Shown here one piece after another: positions 1-7,945 of a DNA stretch of 64,000 bases (within the stretch, counting starts at the first letter, position 1; the number at the start of each line of letters is the position of its first letter). Position numbers and translations under genes: made by a program. The stretch is from JBBQAA01 sp038276395. Its GTDB lineage: Bacteria > Actinomycetota > Thermoleophilia > Solirubrobacterales > Solirubrobacteraceae. The DNA is taken from positions 1 through 64,000 of the forward strand of contig JBBQAA010000020.1 in the NCBI GenBank assembly GCA_038276395.1. Direction: 5' to 3'. The notes beneath the pieces were generated by a model that saw only the letters and a program-made list of their open reading frames with translations, searched no databases and was not told the DNA's origin.

Positions 1-351
1 CGCGCGCTGCACGGCCTGACGCGCTCGCTCGTGGCCAACATGGTCGAGGGCGTGACGAGCGGCTTCGAGAAGCGCCTGGAGATCCAGGGCGTCGGCTACC
101 GCGCCGCGCTGCGCGGGAGGGACCTCGAGCTCTCGCTCGGCTACTCCCACTCGGTGCCGATCCCGGCGCCCGACGGCATCGAGTTCGAGGTGCCGCAGCC
201 CACGCGGATCGTCGTCAAGGGGATCTCCAAGCAGCTCGTGGGGGAGACCGCAGCCAACATCCGCAAGCAGCGCCCGCCGGAGCCCTACAAGGGCAAGGGC
301 ATCCGCTACGAGGGTGAGCACGTCGTGCGCAAGGTCGGAAAGCGCGCCTAG
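1..351 (+). CDS. rplF: 50S ribosomal protein L6, 3' part
   Basis: This is the C-terminal part of ribosomal protein L6 of the large subunit; the reading frame is already open at base 1, so the start lies outside the window. The visible 116 residues contain the typical L6 core RALHGLTRSLVANMV near the left edge and the C-terminal KGKGIRYEGE segment that contacts 23S rRNA. The TAG stop shares its last base with the GTG start of rplR, so the two genes are translationally coupled in the spc part of the ribosomal operon. Identification is secure. Confidence 0.97.
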   Translation, partial: RALHGLTRSLVANMVEGVTSGFEKRLEIQGVGYRAALRGRDLELSLGYSHSVPIPAPDGIEFEVPQPTRIVVKGISKQLVGETAANIRKQRPPEPYKGKGIRYEGEHVVRKVGKRA

Positions 352-704
352 TGGCCGTCCGCACCGCACCCGAGCGCCGTCTGCGCCGCCGTCGCCGCGT
401 GCGCGCCAAGGTGCGCGGCTCGGCCGAGCGCCCGCGCGTCTCGATCTTCCGCTCCAACCGCGGCATCGCCGCGCAGATCGTCGACGACGACCGCGGGCAC
501 ACGCTGGCCTCGATCGCTTGGACCGACGCCGACCTCGTCTCGGTCTCGGGGATCGACCGCTCCCGTCGGGCCGGCGCGCTCCTGGCCGAGCGCGCCAAGG
601 CCGCCGGGGCCGAGGCCGTCGTCTTCGACCGCGGCGGCTACCGCTACCACGGACACGTGCGCGCGTTCGCCGAAGGGGCGCGCGAGGCCGGCCTGGCCTT
701 CTAG
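351..704 (+). CDS. rplR: 50S ribosomal protein L18
   Basis: L18 binds 5S rRNA and helps to fix it in the central protuberance of the 50S subunit. The 117-residue product has normal family length, a very basic N-terminus and the conserved RPRVSIFRSNRGIAAQI region followed by the C-terminal FDRGGYRYHGHVRAFAEGAREAGL signature. The GTG start overlaps the last base of the rplF stop, which fixes the start and implies coupled translation. It lies between rplF and rpsE, as in most bacterial spc operons. Confidence 0.97.
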   Translation: MAVRTAPERRLRRRRRVRAKVRGSAERPRVSIFRSNRGIAAQIVDDDRGHTLASIAWTDADLVSVSGIDRSRRAGALLAERAKAAGAEAVVFDRGGYRYHGHVRAFAEGAREAGLAF

Positions 705-728
705 GCTTCCCTCTAGCCTTCAACGCTC

Positions 729-1400
729 ATGCCTCCCGCTCCCGATCGCTCCGTACCCCAGACCGGCCTCGACCTGCAGGAGCGCGTGGTCGAGATCAAC
801 CGCGTGGCCAAGGTCGTCAAGGGCGGCCGGCGCTTCTCCTTCACCGCGCTCGTCGTCGTGGGTGACGAGCGGGACGTCGTGGGCGTCGGTTACGGCAAGG
901 CCAACGAGGTTCCCGTGGCGATCCAGAAGGGGGTCGAGAACGCCAAGAAGAACCTCTTCCGCGTGCCCAAGCACGGCTCGACGATCACCCACACGACGAC
1001 GGGGATCTTCAACTCCGGCCGCGTCTTCCTGCGCCCGGCCTCGCCCGGCACCGGCGTCATTGCCGGCGGCGGCGTGCGCGCGGTGCTCGAGCTGGCGGGG
1101 ATCCACGACGTGCTCTCGAAGTCGCTCGGCTCCCAGAACCCGATCAACCTCGTCAAGGCGACGGTTGCCGGGCTCCAGTCCCTGCGCACGCCGCAGGAGG
1201 TCGCGAAGATCCGCGGGCTCTCGATCAACGAGGTCCTCGGCCTCGGGGATCGCAGCGGCACCGGCGCCGAGGATGCCCCGAGCCCCGCTCCGGCCGAGAC
1301 CGTGACCGAGGCGAGCCCGGAGGCGGGGGCCGACGCCCCCGTCGAGAACGGCACGCCGGCGCCCGACGCCGAACCCGAGGCCGAGGAGGTCTCGGCGTGA
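729..1400 (+). CDS. rpsE: 30S ribosomal protein S5 with acidic C-terminal tail
   Basis: S5 sits at the mRNA entry side of the 30S subunit and affects decoding accuracy. Residues about 15-170 are the normal S5 double-stranded RNA-binding and ribosomal fold, with GRRFSFTALVVVGD and KKNLFRVPKHGSTITH visible. The protein is 223 residues, about 50 longer than compact S5 proteins; the extra C-terminus is almost only Ala, Pro, Glu, Asp, Thr and Ser and is presumably disordered. The gene ends in a GTGA overlap with rpmD, so translation of the two is probably coupled. Confidence 0.97.
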   Translation: MPPAPDRSVPQTGLDLQERVVEINRVAKVVKGGRRFSFTALVVVGDERDVVGVGYGKANEVPVAIQKGVENAKKNLFRVPKHGSTITHTTTGIFNSGRVFLRPASPGTGVIAGGGVRAVLELAGIHDVLSKSLGSQNPINLVKATVAGLQSLRTPQEVAKIRGLSINEVLGLGDRSGTGAEDAPSPAPAETVTEASPEAGADAPVENGTPAPDAEPEAEEVSA

Positions 1401-1570
1401 GGATCACCCAGGTCAAGTCCAAGAACGGCTCGGACAAGAGCCAGCTCGCCACGCTGCGCTCCCTCGGCCTGCGCCGGATCGGGCACTCCGTCGAGCGCCC
1501 GGACTCCCCGCAGCTCCGAGGGATGGTCCACAAGGTCCGCCACCTCGTCACCGTGGAGGACGACTCGTGA
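1397..1570 (+). CDS. rpmD: 50S ribosomal protein L30
   Basis: This 57-residue gene begins with GTG inside the rpsE stop (GTGA) and ends in another GTGA overlap with rplO. The product starts MRITQVKSKNGSDKSQLATL and continues with LGLRRIGHSVERPDSPQLRGM, the recognisable core of bacterial L30, and a C-terminal VRHLVTVED. L30 is a small protein of the 50S subunit. The short length and double overlap make it easy to miss. Position between rpsE and rplO is exactly as expected. Confidence 0.95.
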   Translation: MRITQVKSKNGSDKSQLATLRSLGLRRIGHSVERPDSPQLRGMVHKVRHLVTVEDDS

Positions 1571-2061
1571 AGCCGCTCGACCTCGACGACATCGGCCTGC
1601 ACTCGCTGAAGCCGGGCAAGGGAGCGCGGAAGAAGCGCAAGCGTGTCGGGCGCGGCCACGGCTCGGGCCACGGCAAGACCTCGGGCCGCGGCCACAAGGG
1701 CTACGGCTCGCGCTCGGGCTCCAAGGAGCGCGCGCGCTTCGAGGGCGGCCAGATGCCGATCCACATGCGGATGCGCAAGCTGCGCGGCCCGCACATGAAG
1801 AAGTCGATGCCCTTCGAGATGTTCCGGACGCACACGCAGCCCGTGAACCTCGACACCCTCGAGGCCCGCTTCGACGCGGGCGCCGAGGTCACGCCCCAGA
1901 CCCTCGCCGGCCTCGGGCTCGCGACCAAGCAGGACGTCCCCGTCAAGATCCTCGCCCGCGGGGAGCTGACCAAGGGCCTGACGGTGCACGCCCATAAGTT
2001 CTCGGCCGCCGCGCGCGAGAAGATCGAGGCGGCCGGGGGAACCTGCCAGGTCATCGAGTAG
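1567..2061 (+). CDS. rplO: 50S ribosomal protein L15
   Basis: L15 is an early-assembling 50S protein with a long basic extension. The 164-residue product shows the glycine- and arginine-rich segment KRVGRGHGSGHGKTSGRGHK (residues about 24-43), then the GGQMPIHMRMRKLRG motif and the C-terminal globular domain ending in AAGGTCQVIE. The GTG start overlaps the rpmD stop. secY follows 17 bases later, the usual order. Confidence 0.96.
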   Translation: MKPLDLDDIGLHSLKPGKGARKKRKRVGRGHGSGHGKTSGRGHKGYGSRSGSKERARFEGGQMPIHMRMRKLRGPHMKKSMPFEMFRTHTQPVNLDTLEARFDAGAEVTPQTLAGLGLATKQDVPVKILARGELTKGLTVHAHKFSAAAREKIEAAGGTCQVIE

Positions 2062-2078
2062 ACCGAGAGAGCAGACCC

Positions 2079-3353
2079 GTGATCACCACGATCCTCAGCG
2101 CCTTCACCGTTCCGGAGATCCGGAAGAAGCTCGGGTTCACGGCGCTCCTGCTCGTGCTCTACCGCTTGGGCTCGCACATCCCCGCGCCGGGGATCAACAC
2201 CAAGGCCGTCGACCAGCTCCAGTCGAAGCTCTCGGGCAACGGCATCCTCAACCTGCTGAACCTGTTCTCGGGCGGCGGGCTCTCCCGCATCGCGCTCTTC
2301 GCGCTCGGGATCATGCCCTACATCACGGCCTCGATCATCCTGCAGCTCCTGACGGTCGTCGTGCCCTCGCTGGAGAAGCTGCAAAAGGAGGGCGAGGTCG
2401 GCACGGCGCGGATCACGCAGTACACGCGCTACCTGACCGTCGGGCTGGCCTTCGCGCAGTCGATCGGCTACGTCTTCCTCTTCCGCTCGCTCTCGAAGTC
2501 GGCGGGCCAGGACGTGATCATCAACTTCACCCTCGGCCGCGTGCTGCTCATCGTCATCTGCCTGACGGCGGGCTGCGTGCTGCTCATGTGGATGGGCGAG
2601 CTCATCACCCAGCGGGGGATCGGCAACGGGATCTCCCTGCTCATCCTCGCCTCGATCGTCGCGCGGCTGCCGCACGGCCTCTACGCCTACTGGCACAATC
2701 CCGACCCGGTCTTCAAGGTGATGATGCCCTTCCTGGCCATCGGGGTGATCGCGGCGATCGTCTTCGTGCAGGAGGGGCAGCGGCGGATCCCCGTGCAGTA
2801 CGCCAAGCGCGTCATCGGGCGGCGGATGACCGAGGGCGGCCAGACCTACCTGCCGCTGCGCGTGAACATGGCGGGCGTCATCCCCGTCATCTTCGCCGCC
2901 TCGATCATGGCCTTCCCGCCCACCGTCGGGCAGCTCATCCAGAAGCCCTGGGCCCAGTCGCTCTCGAACTTCTTCAACCCCCAGGGCTGGCACTACGTGC
3001 TCGGGGAGACGATCTTCATCGTCCTCTTCACCTACTTCTACACGGCGGTCACGTTCAACCCCGTGGACCAGGCGGACAACCTGAGGAAGTACGGCGGCTT
3101 CATCCCCGGGGTGAGACCGGGGCGGCCGACCGCCGAGTTCCTGGACCGCATCCTCGCCCGGCTGACCTTCCCGGGCGCGCTCTTCCTGGCCGCGGTGGCG
3201 GCGCTGCCGACGATCCTCATCTCGCAGACCTCGGCCAACTTCTTCTTCGGCGGGACCTCGATCCTCATCGTCATCGGGGTCGCCCTCGACACGGTCAAGC
3301 AGCTCGAGGCGCAGCTCATGATGCGCAACTACGAGGGCTTCCTCAAACGCTGA
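2079..3353 (+). CDS. secY: Protein translocase subunit SecY
   Basis: SecY is the central pore of the Sec translocon in the cytoplasmic membrane. The 424-residue protein has the ten-helix pattern, the plug region after TM1 (residues about 45-70, with NLFSGGGLSRIALFALGIMPYI), the cytoplasmic loop GQRRIPVQYAKRVIGRRMTEGG, and the C-terminal loop KYGGFIPGVRPGRPTAEFLD with the SecA/ribosome-contact arginines. The GTG start has the AGAG-rich stretch GAGAGAGC a few bases upstream. Placed after rplO in the normal spc order, followed by adk. Confidence 0.97.
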   Translation: MITTILSAFTVPEIRKKLGFTALLLVLYRLGSHIPAPGINTKAVDQLQSKLSGNGILNLLNLFSGGGLSRIALFALGIMPYITASIILQLLTVVVPSLEKLQKEGEVGTARITQYTRYLTVGLAFAQSIGYVFLFRSLSKSAGQDVIINFTLGRVLLIVICLTAGCVLLMWMGELITQRGIGNGISLLILASIVARLPHGLYAYWHNPDPVFKVMMPFLAIGVIAAIVFVQEGQRRIPVQYAKRVIGRRMTEGGQTYLPLRVNMAGVIPVIFAASIMAFPPTVGQLIQKPWAQSLSNFFNPQGWHYVLGETIFIVLFTYFYTAVTFNPVDQADNLRKYGGFIPGVRPGRPTAEFLDRILARLTFPGALFLAAVAALPTILISQTSANFFFGGTSILIVIGVALDTVKQLEAQLMMRNYEGFLKR

Positions 3354-3402
3354 CGTTTCCTGAGAGCGGTCTGACCTCGCTCGGATAGGATCCCGCGCTC
3401 AC

Positions 3403-4077
3403 ATGTCGGAGCTGAACCTCATCTTCCTCGGCCCCCCGGGGGCCGGGAAGGGCACGCAGGCGAGCCGCCTCTCGCGCGAGTTCCATCTTCCCTACATCGC
3501 CACGGGGGACATGTTCCGCGCCGTCGTCAAGGAGGGCTCGGAGCTTGGGGATCGGGTCAAGGAGCACATGGGGTCCGGGGGTCTCGTGCCGGACGAGCTG
3601 ACGATCAAGATGCTCGAGGAGCGCCTGGAGGAGGGCGACACGGGCGACGGCTTCATCCTCGACGGCTTCCCTCGCACGGTCCCCCAGGCGGACGCGCTGA
3701 AGGACGCGCTCGGTGAGCTCGGCCGCCACGTCACCGCCATCCTGCTCATCGAGGTCGCCGACGAGGAGCTCATCCGGCGCATCTCCGGCCGCCGCGTGTG
3801 CGTCCAGGCCGGGCACACCTACCACGTCGAGTCCGACCCGCCCAAGCACGAGGGCGTCTGCGACCAGGACGGCTCCCGGCTCATCCTGCGCGATGACGAC
3901 AAGCCGGAGACCGTCAAGGCCCGGCTCCGGGTCTACCACCAGCAGACCGAGCCGCTCGTCGCTCACTACGAGGACGAGGGCCTGCTCCGGCGGTTCGACG
4001 GCACGCGCACGCCGCCCGAGGTCCATGACCGCATCCGCGCGACGATCGCCACGCTGAAGCTCGAAGTGGATCTGTGA
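3403..4077 (+). CDS. adk: Adenylate kinase
   Basis: Adenylate kinase interconverts ATP + AMP and 2 ADP in the cytoplasm. The P-loop GPPGAGKGTQ lies at residues about 8-17, the AMP-binding part around TGDMFR and DGFPRT, and the LID domain around residues 125-160. The LID has a long form of the kind that often binds zinc, but here the cysteine pattern is reduced to two cysteines (RVCVQAG and GVCDQDG), with Ala and Asp in the partner positions. It overlaps the next gene, map, by GTGA. The 224-residue length is normal. Confidence 0.96.
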   Translation: MSELNLIFLGPPGAGKGTQASRLSREFHLPYIATGDMFRAVVKEGSELGDRVKEHMGSGGLVPDELTIKMLEERLEEGDTGDGFILDGFPRTVPQADALKDALGELGRHVTAILLIEVADEELIRRISGRRVCVQAGHTYHVESDPPKHEGVCDQDGSRLILRDDDKPETVKARLRVYHQQTEPLVAHYEDEGLLRRFDGTRTPPEVHDRIRATIATLKLEVDL

Positions 4078-4847
4078 TCATCAGGAAGTCCCCGGGCGAG
4101 ATGGACCGCATGGCGGCGGCCGGGGACATCCTCATCCGCACGCTCTCGCTGCTCGAGGGCAAGATCCGCGCGGGGGTGACGACGGGCGAGCTCGACGCCG
4201 CCGCCGAGGCCTTCATCCGCTCCCAGGGCGCGGTTCCCGCCTTCAAGGGCTACCGGGGCTTCCCGGGCTCGATCTGCGCCTCGCCGAACTCCATGGTCGT
4301 GCACGGGATCCCCGGACCATATGCGCTCGAGCGCGGGGACATCCTCTCCGTCGACGTCGGCGTCATCCTCGACGGCTGGGTGGCCGACGCGGCGCGCACA
4401 TTCCCGGTCGGGCCGATCACGCCGCTCGCGCGAAAGCTCCTCTCCGTCACCGAGGAGTCCCTGTTCGAGGCGACCGAGCAGTGCCGTCCCGGCAACCGGC
4501 TCGGCGACGTCTCCCACGCGGTGCAGGCCCACGTCGAGGCGGCCGGGCTCTCGGTCGTCCGCTCGCTCGTCGGCCACGGCATCGGGCGGGACATGCACGA
4601 GGATCCCCAGATCCCCAACTACGGCCGCCCCGCCCGCGGCCCGGCGCTCGAGGAGGGGATGGTCCTCGCCGTCGAGCCGATGGTCAACGCCGGGCGCCAC
4701 GCCGTGCGCATGGGAGAGGACCAGTGGGCGATCTACTCCCAGGACCGCTCCCTGGCCGCGCACTTCGAGTTCACGATCGGCATCACCGCCGAGGGCCCCC
4801 GGATCCTCACGCCCTGGCACGAGGCACGAAAGCCCGTGGCCGCGTGA
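4074..4847 (+). CDS. map: Methionine aminopeptidase type I
   Basis: This enzyme removes the initiator methionine from new proteins. The 257-residue product has the type I pita-bread fold with metal ligands in SVDVGVILDGWVADAAR (two Asp), the His of GHGIGRDMHEDPQIPNYG, and Glu residues of AVEPMV and HFEFTIGI. The GTG start overlaps the adk stop by four bases. In many actinobacteria infA follows, but here the next sequence is a broken secreted-hydrolase gene whose start overlaps the map stop. Confidence 0.96.
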   Translation: MIIRKSPGEMDRMAAAGDILIRTLSLLEGKIRAGVTTGELDAAAEAFIRSQGAVPAFKGYRGFPGSICASPNSMVVHGIPGPYALERGDILSVDVGVILDGWVADAARTFPVGPITPLARKLLSVTEESLFEATEQCRPGNRLGDVSHAVQAHVEAAGLSVVRSLVGHGIGRDMHEDPQIPNYGRPARGPALEEGMVLAVEPMVNAGRHAVRMGEDQWAIYSQDRSLAAHFEFTIGITAEGPRILTPWHEARKPVAA

Positions 4848-5230
4848 GGGCGCGGCGGCTGGCGCTCGCGGCGCTCGGCGCGCTGGCCGGCACGGCGCCC
4901 GCCAGCGCCGCCGCGGCGGGGCCCGTGCTCAGCCCGTGCCGGGCCGGTCGATCGAGCTGTGCGGAAGGTGAGCGTCCCGCTCGATCGCGCGGGCCGGCAC
5001 GCTGCGCTGCCGCGGGCGGCGCTCGACGTGCGTGAGGCGCCTCAAGGCCGGGCAAGGGCCGGGAGCGTGCGCTCGGCGTCGCCCTGCGGCGGCTCGGAGC
5101 GCGCGCGTTCTCGCCGTTCACCGCGGGCAACGTGCTCTCGGTAGGAGTGATCCCCGAGTGCCTCGACTGGCCGGCGGTGACCCGCCCCCGTCGCCTCCGG
5201 GCCGGCCTACGGCGCGCCGGCCGCGCGACC
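4844..5230 (+). pseudogene. Remnant of a secreted alpha/beta-hydrolase gene
   Basis: A GTG inside the map stop begins a clear signal peptide (MRARRLALAALGALAG, then an Ala-rich cleavage region), followed by PVLSPCRAGR. Homology-like segments then appear in different frames: SIELCG, then KVSVPLDRAGR, then VRRLKAGQGP, and finally LRRLGARAFSPF and IPECLDWPAV. These match the N-terminus and the C-terminal part of the tripeptidyl-aminopeptidase-like alpha/beta-hydrolases as I know them. The catalytic middle (several hundred residues) is missing. I see at least four frame changes and one large internal deletion, so this is a true pseudogene. The rest, 5231-5411, holds no gene I can support; 5310-5328 is an imperfect hairpin. 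Confidence 0.7.
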
Positions 5231-5411
5231 GAAGGCCGGCTTGGAGAAGGAGCGCGGGAGCGGAGCCGCGAGAGGAGCGCGGGCGCCGGAGTGGTCACCT
5301 GGAGCCCCCATCGGGGCCTCGATTGATCACCCGGCGCCGAGGACGGCGCCTCCCTCCCGGACCTCCTTCCTCCAATGCCCACCACCACGCCCACGGCCTA
5401 GCCTCACGCGC

Positions 5412-6080
5412 GTGCGCGCCCGCGTCCTCTCCCTGCAGGTCGGCCGCGCCGCCGAGCTGCCGTGGGGGGACTCGACGGTTCGCTCGGGGATCGTCAAGAC
5501 GCCGGTCGCGGGTCCGCGGGCGCTCGCAGAGCTCGGCTTTGCCGGCGACGAGCAGGCCGACCTCGCCGTCCACGGCGGGCCGGACAAGGCGGTGTGCTGC
5601 TACGCCCGCGAGCACATGCCGGGGTGGGAGGTGACGCTCGGCGCCGAGCTGCCGTTCGGCGCCTTCGGGGAGAACGTCTCCCTCGCGGGGCTCACCGAGG
5701 CGGACGTGACGATCGGCGCGACGGGCACGCTCGGCAGCGCGCGGGTACAGGTCTCCCAGCCCCGCGGCCCGTGCTTCAAGCTCGCGGCGCGCTGGCGGAG
5801 GCGCGCGCTGCCCGCGCTCATGGCCCGCGGCGGGATCTCGGGCTGGTACCTGCGCGTGCTCGAGCCGGGCACGGTCGCCGCCGGGGACGAGCTCCTGCTC
5901 TCAGAGCCCGGCAGCGAGGTGACCGTGGCCGACGTCATGCGCGTGACCTACACCGACCGCGCGAACACGGCGGAGATCGACCGCGTCCTGGCCGTCCCGG
6001 AGCTGGCGCGCCAGTGGCGGGAGGCGCTCGAGCGGCTGGCGGCGCGGCAGGCGCTCCCCATCCGCGAGTTCGGGGCCTGA
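5412..6080 (+). CDS. MOSC-domain protein (YiiM-like)
   Basis: The 222-residue product fits YiiM-type MOSC proteins, which carry molybdenum cofactor-bound sulfur chemistry and include the 6-hydroxylaminopurine reductase YiiM. Visible elements are LQVGRAAELPW at the N-terminus, the conserved DLAVHGGPDKAV, GAFGENVSLAGL and SQPRGPCFKLAARW with the conserved Cys, and a C-terminal helical extension of the 3-alpha type. GTG 5412 is chosen because it puts the N-terminal beta strand at the protein start; upstream the frame reads through non-coding sequence. It stands between map and rpmJ and is not a usual member of this operon, so an insertion is inferred. Confidence 0.85.
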   Translation: MRARVLSLQVGRAAELPWGDSTVRSGIVKTPVAGPRALAELGFAGDEQADLAVHGGPDKAVCCYAREHMPGWEVTLGAELPFGAFGENVSLAGLTEADVTIGATGTLGSARVQVSQPRGPCFKLAARWRRRALPALMARGGISGWYLRVLEPGTVAAGDELLLSEPGSEVTVADVMRVTYTDRANTAEIDRVLAVPELARQWREALERLAARQALPIREFGA

Positions 6081-6120
6081 AACGGCCGCGAAACGGCCCG
6101 CGCGCCGCTGCTATTATCGA
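6079..6120 (+). promoter_or_regulatory. Candidate promoter for the rpmJ-rplQ operon
   Basis: A TATTAT hexamer at 6112-6117 is the best -10 in this G+C-rich stretch. Just upstream lie two direct copies of GAAACGGCC (6079-6087 and 6090-6098), 11 bases apart. The 153-base gap to rpmJ and the unusual gene upstream (MOSC) make an independent promoter likely. No good -35 box is visible. Confidence 0.4.
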
Positions 6121-6233
6121 CGGTCGCGCTCAGGGTCGCTCCGCCTCCCTGCTCGCAACTCAATTCCGCGTCCGGTAGCGGCGGCCCCAGCGGCCTCCAG
6201 AGCCGGGTCCGGGGCCACGAGCCGAAAGGGATC

Positions 6234-6347
6234 ATGAAGGTACGACCGTCGGTCAAGCCGATGTGCGAGAAGTGCAAGATCATCCGCCGCCACGGCGCGG
6301 TCCTTGTGATCTGCTCGAACCCGCGTCACAAGCAGCGCCAGGGCTGA
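6234..6347 (+). CDS. rpmJ: 50S ribosomal protein L36
   Basis: L36 is the smallest 50S protein, here 37 residues: MKVRPSVKPMCEKCKIIRRH followed by GAVLVICSNPRHKQRQG. The zinc ligands C11, C14, C27 and H32 are all present, so this is the zinc-binding (C+) paralogue. The ATG has AAAGGGAT just upstream. It precedes rpsM by one base, and infA, which often sits directly in front of it, is not found here. Confidence 0.95.
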   Translation: MKVRPSVKPMCEKCKIIRRHGAVLVICSNPRHKQRQG

Positions 6348-6348
6348 G

Positions 6349-6729
6349 ATGGCACGCATCGCGGGCATCAACATCCCCCTGAACAAGCGCGTCGAGGTGG
6401 GGCTCACCTACATCTACGGCATCGGCGACGCGACCTCCCGGGAGCTCCTGGCCAAGAGCGGCGTCTCCCCGGACACCTACGTGCGCGACCTGACCGAGGA
6501 CGAGATCGCGAAGCTGCGCGACGGGGTCGAGGACGTCACGGTCGAGGGCGACCTGCGCCGCGAGCGCTCCCAGTCGATCAAGCGCCTGCAGGAGATCGGC
6601 TCCTACCGGGGCATGCGCCACCGCCGCGGCCTGCCCGTCCGCGGGCAGAACACGAAGACCAACGCCCGCTCCCGCAAGGGCCCGAAGCGCATGTCGATCG
6701 CCGGCAAGAAGAAGGCGGCGAAGAAGTGA
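6349..6729 (+). CDS. rpsM: 30S ribosomal protein S13
   Basis: S13 lies in the head of the 30S subunit and contacts the P-site tRNA and the B1 bridges. The 126-residue protein has the helix-two-turn-helix region GVGLTYIYGIG-like (here EVGLTYIYGIGDATSRELL), GSYRGMRHRRGLPVRGQNTK and a lysine-rich tail AGKKKAAKK. It starts one base after rpmJ. A 118-base gap follows before rpsK. Confidence 0.97.
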   Translation: MARIAGINIPLNKRVEVGLTYIYGIGDATSRELLAKSGVSPDTYVRDLTEDEIAKLRDGVEDVTVEGDLRRERSQSIKRLQEIGSYRGMRHRRGLPVRGQNTKTNARSRKGPKRMSIAGKKKAAKK

Positions 6730-6809
6730 GAGTGAGCAGAGCGAACGGTTACGCAAGGTGCGGGCACCGCCGGCCGGAGGCCGTTGGTCGGGCCGAGCGT
6801 CTGCTCAAG

Positions 6810-6835
6810 GCGGGGGGCAGGATGCCCCGCGGAGG
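6810..6835 (+). promoter_or_regulatory. Hairpin next to the rpsK ribosome binding site
   Basis: Bases 6810-6819 and 6823-6830 can pair (GCGGGG with a two-G bulge, then GCA, against TGCCCCGC, GGA loop), and the stem abuts the GGAGG at 6831-6835, 12 bases before the rpsK ATG. In other bacteria S4 controls this operon by binding a leader. That such control acts here is only an inference. Confidence 0.25.
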
Positions 6836-6847
6836 TGACCCCTCGTA

Positions 6848-7243
6848 ATGCCCGCTCCCAAGCGCCCCCAGCGCGGCCGCCGACGCGTCCGCAAGAACAT
6901 CCCCGTGGGCCAGGCCCACATCAAGACTTCGTTCAACAACACGATCGTCTCCCTCACCGATCGCGAGGGAAACGTCATCGCCTGGGAGTCCGCCGGCGGC
7001 GCCGGCTTCAAGGGCTCCCGCAAGTCGACCCCCTTCGCCGCGCAGGTCACGGCCGACGCCGCCGCGCGCAAGGGGATCGAGCACGGCCTGCAGAAGGTCG
7101 AGGTCTTCGTCAAGGGCCCGGGCTCCGGGCGGGAGACGGCGATCCGATCGCTGTCCGCCGCCGGGCTCGAGGTGACGTCCGTCCGGGACGTCACCCCCCA
7201 GGCCCACAACGGCTGCCGCCCCCGCAAGCGGCGGAGGGTGTAG
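6848..7243 (+). CDS. rpsK: 30S ribosomal protein S11
   Basis: S11 forms part of the platform of the 30S subunit and lines the mRNA exit. The 131-residue product shows GQAHIKTSFNNTIVSLTDREG, the GAGFKGSRKSTPFAAQ region and the C-terminal DVTPQAHNGCRPRKRRRV. GGAGG lies 12 bases before the ATG. The TAG is followed immediately by the rpsD ATG. Confidence 0.97.
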   Translation: MPAPKRPQRGRRRVRKNIPVGQAHIKTSFNNTIVSLTDREGNVIAWESAGGAGFKGSRKSTPFAAQVTADAAARKGIEHGLQKVEVFVKGPGSGRETAIRSLSAAGLEVTSVRDVTPQAHNGCRPRKRRRV

Positions 7244-7864
7244 ATGGCTCGCGACACGTCACCGCAGTGCAAGCAGTGCCGCCGGGAGGGGCAGAAGCTC
7301 TTCCTCAAGGGCGAGCGCTGCCTGACCGACAAGTGCGGCGTCGAGCGCCGCGGCTATCCGCCGGGCGACCACGGCCGCGGGCGCCAGAAGCAGTCCGAGT
7401 ACCGCGTGCAGCTCCGCGAGAAGCAGAAGACGCGCCGTTACTACGGCGTGCTCGAGAAGCAGTTCCGCGGCTACTACGAGAAGGCCTCGCGCCAGCCCGG
7501 CGTCACCGGGGAGAACCTGCTGCGGATGCTCGAGTGCCGCCTCGACAACGTGCTCGTCCGCCTCGGCTTTGCGGCCTCCCGGCGCCAGGCGCGCCAGCTC
7601 GTCCGCCACGGCCACTGGACGATCAACGGCCGCCGGGTGGACATCCCGAGCTACCAGGTCCGCGAGAACGACGTCATCGCCGTGAACGCGTCCTCGACGG
7701 CGAAGAACCTCATCGCCGACGCCACGGAGCTCACCGGCCAGATCCCCGCGTGGCTGCAGGCCGACCACGACGGCCTGACGGCGAAGGTGCTCCGCAAGCC
7801 GGACCGGCGAGAGATCGCCGCCCCGGTGCAGGAGCAGCTCATCGTCGAGCTCTACTCCAAGTAG
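7244..7864 (+). CDS. rpsD: 30S ribosomal protein S4
   Basis: S4 nucleates 16S rRNA 5'-domain folding. The 206-residue protein retains a complete zinc site near the N-terminus (C9, C12, C26, C31), so it is the C+ type. The S4 RNA-binding domain follows at residues about 96-160 (LDNVLVRLGFAASRRQARQL, GHWTINGRRVDIPSY). It starts directly at the rpsK stop. The gene is the possible autoregulator of this operon in analogy to other bacteria. Confidence 0.97.
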   Translation: MARDTSPQCKQCRREGQKLFLKGERCLTDKCGVERRGYPPGDHGRGRQKQSEYRVQLREKQKTRRYYGVLEKQFRGYYEKASRQPGVTGENLLRMLECRLDNVLVRLGFAASRRQARQLVRHGHWTINGRRVDIPSYQVRENDVIAVNASSTAKNLIADATELTGQIPAWLQADHDGLTAKVLRKPDRREIAAPVQEQLIVELYSK

Positions 7865-7945
7865 TCCCCCGAGAACCTCCCCGCCGGGACGGCTGCGCGT
7901 CCGTCGTCCCGCCGACTTGAACACGACAGTCAGGAAACGCCCCCG

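Noticed and set aside
5310..5328. An insertion-sequence end or terminator after the hydrolase remnant
   Set aside because: The hairpin is imperfect, there is no T-run, no transposase and no target duplication.
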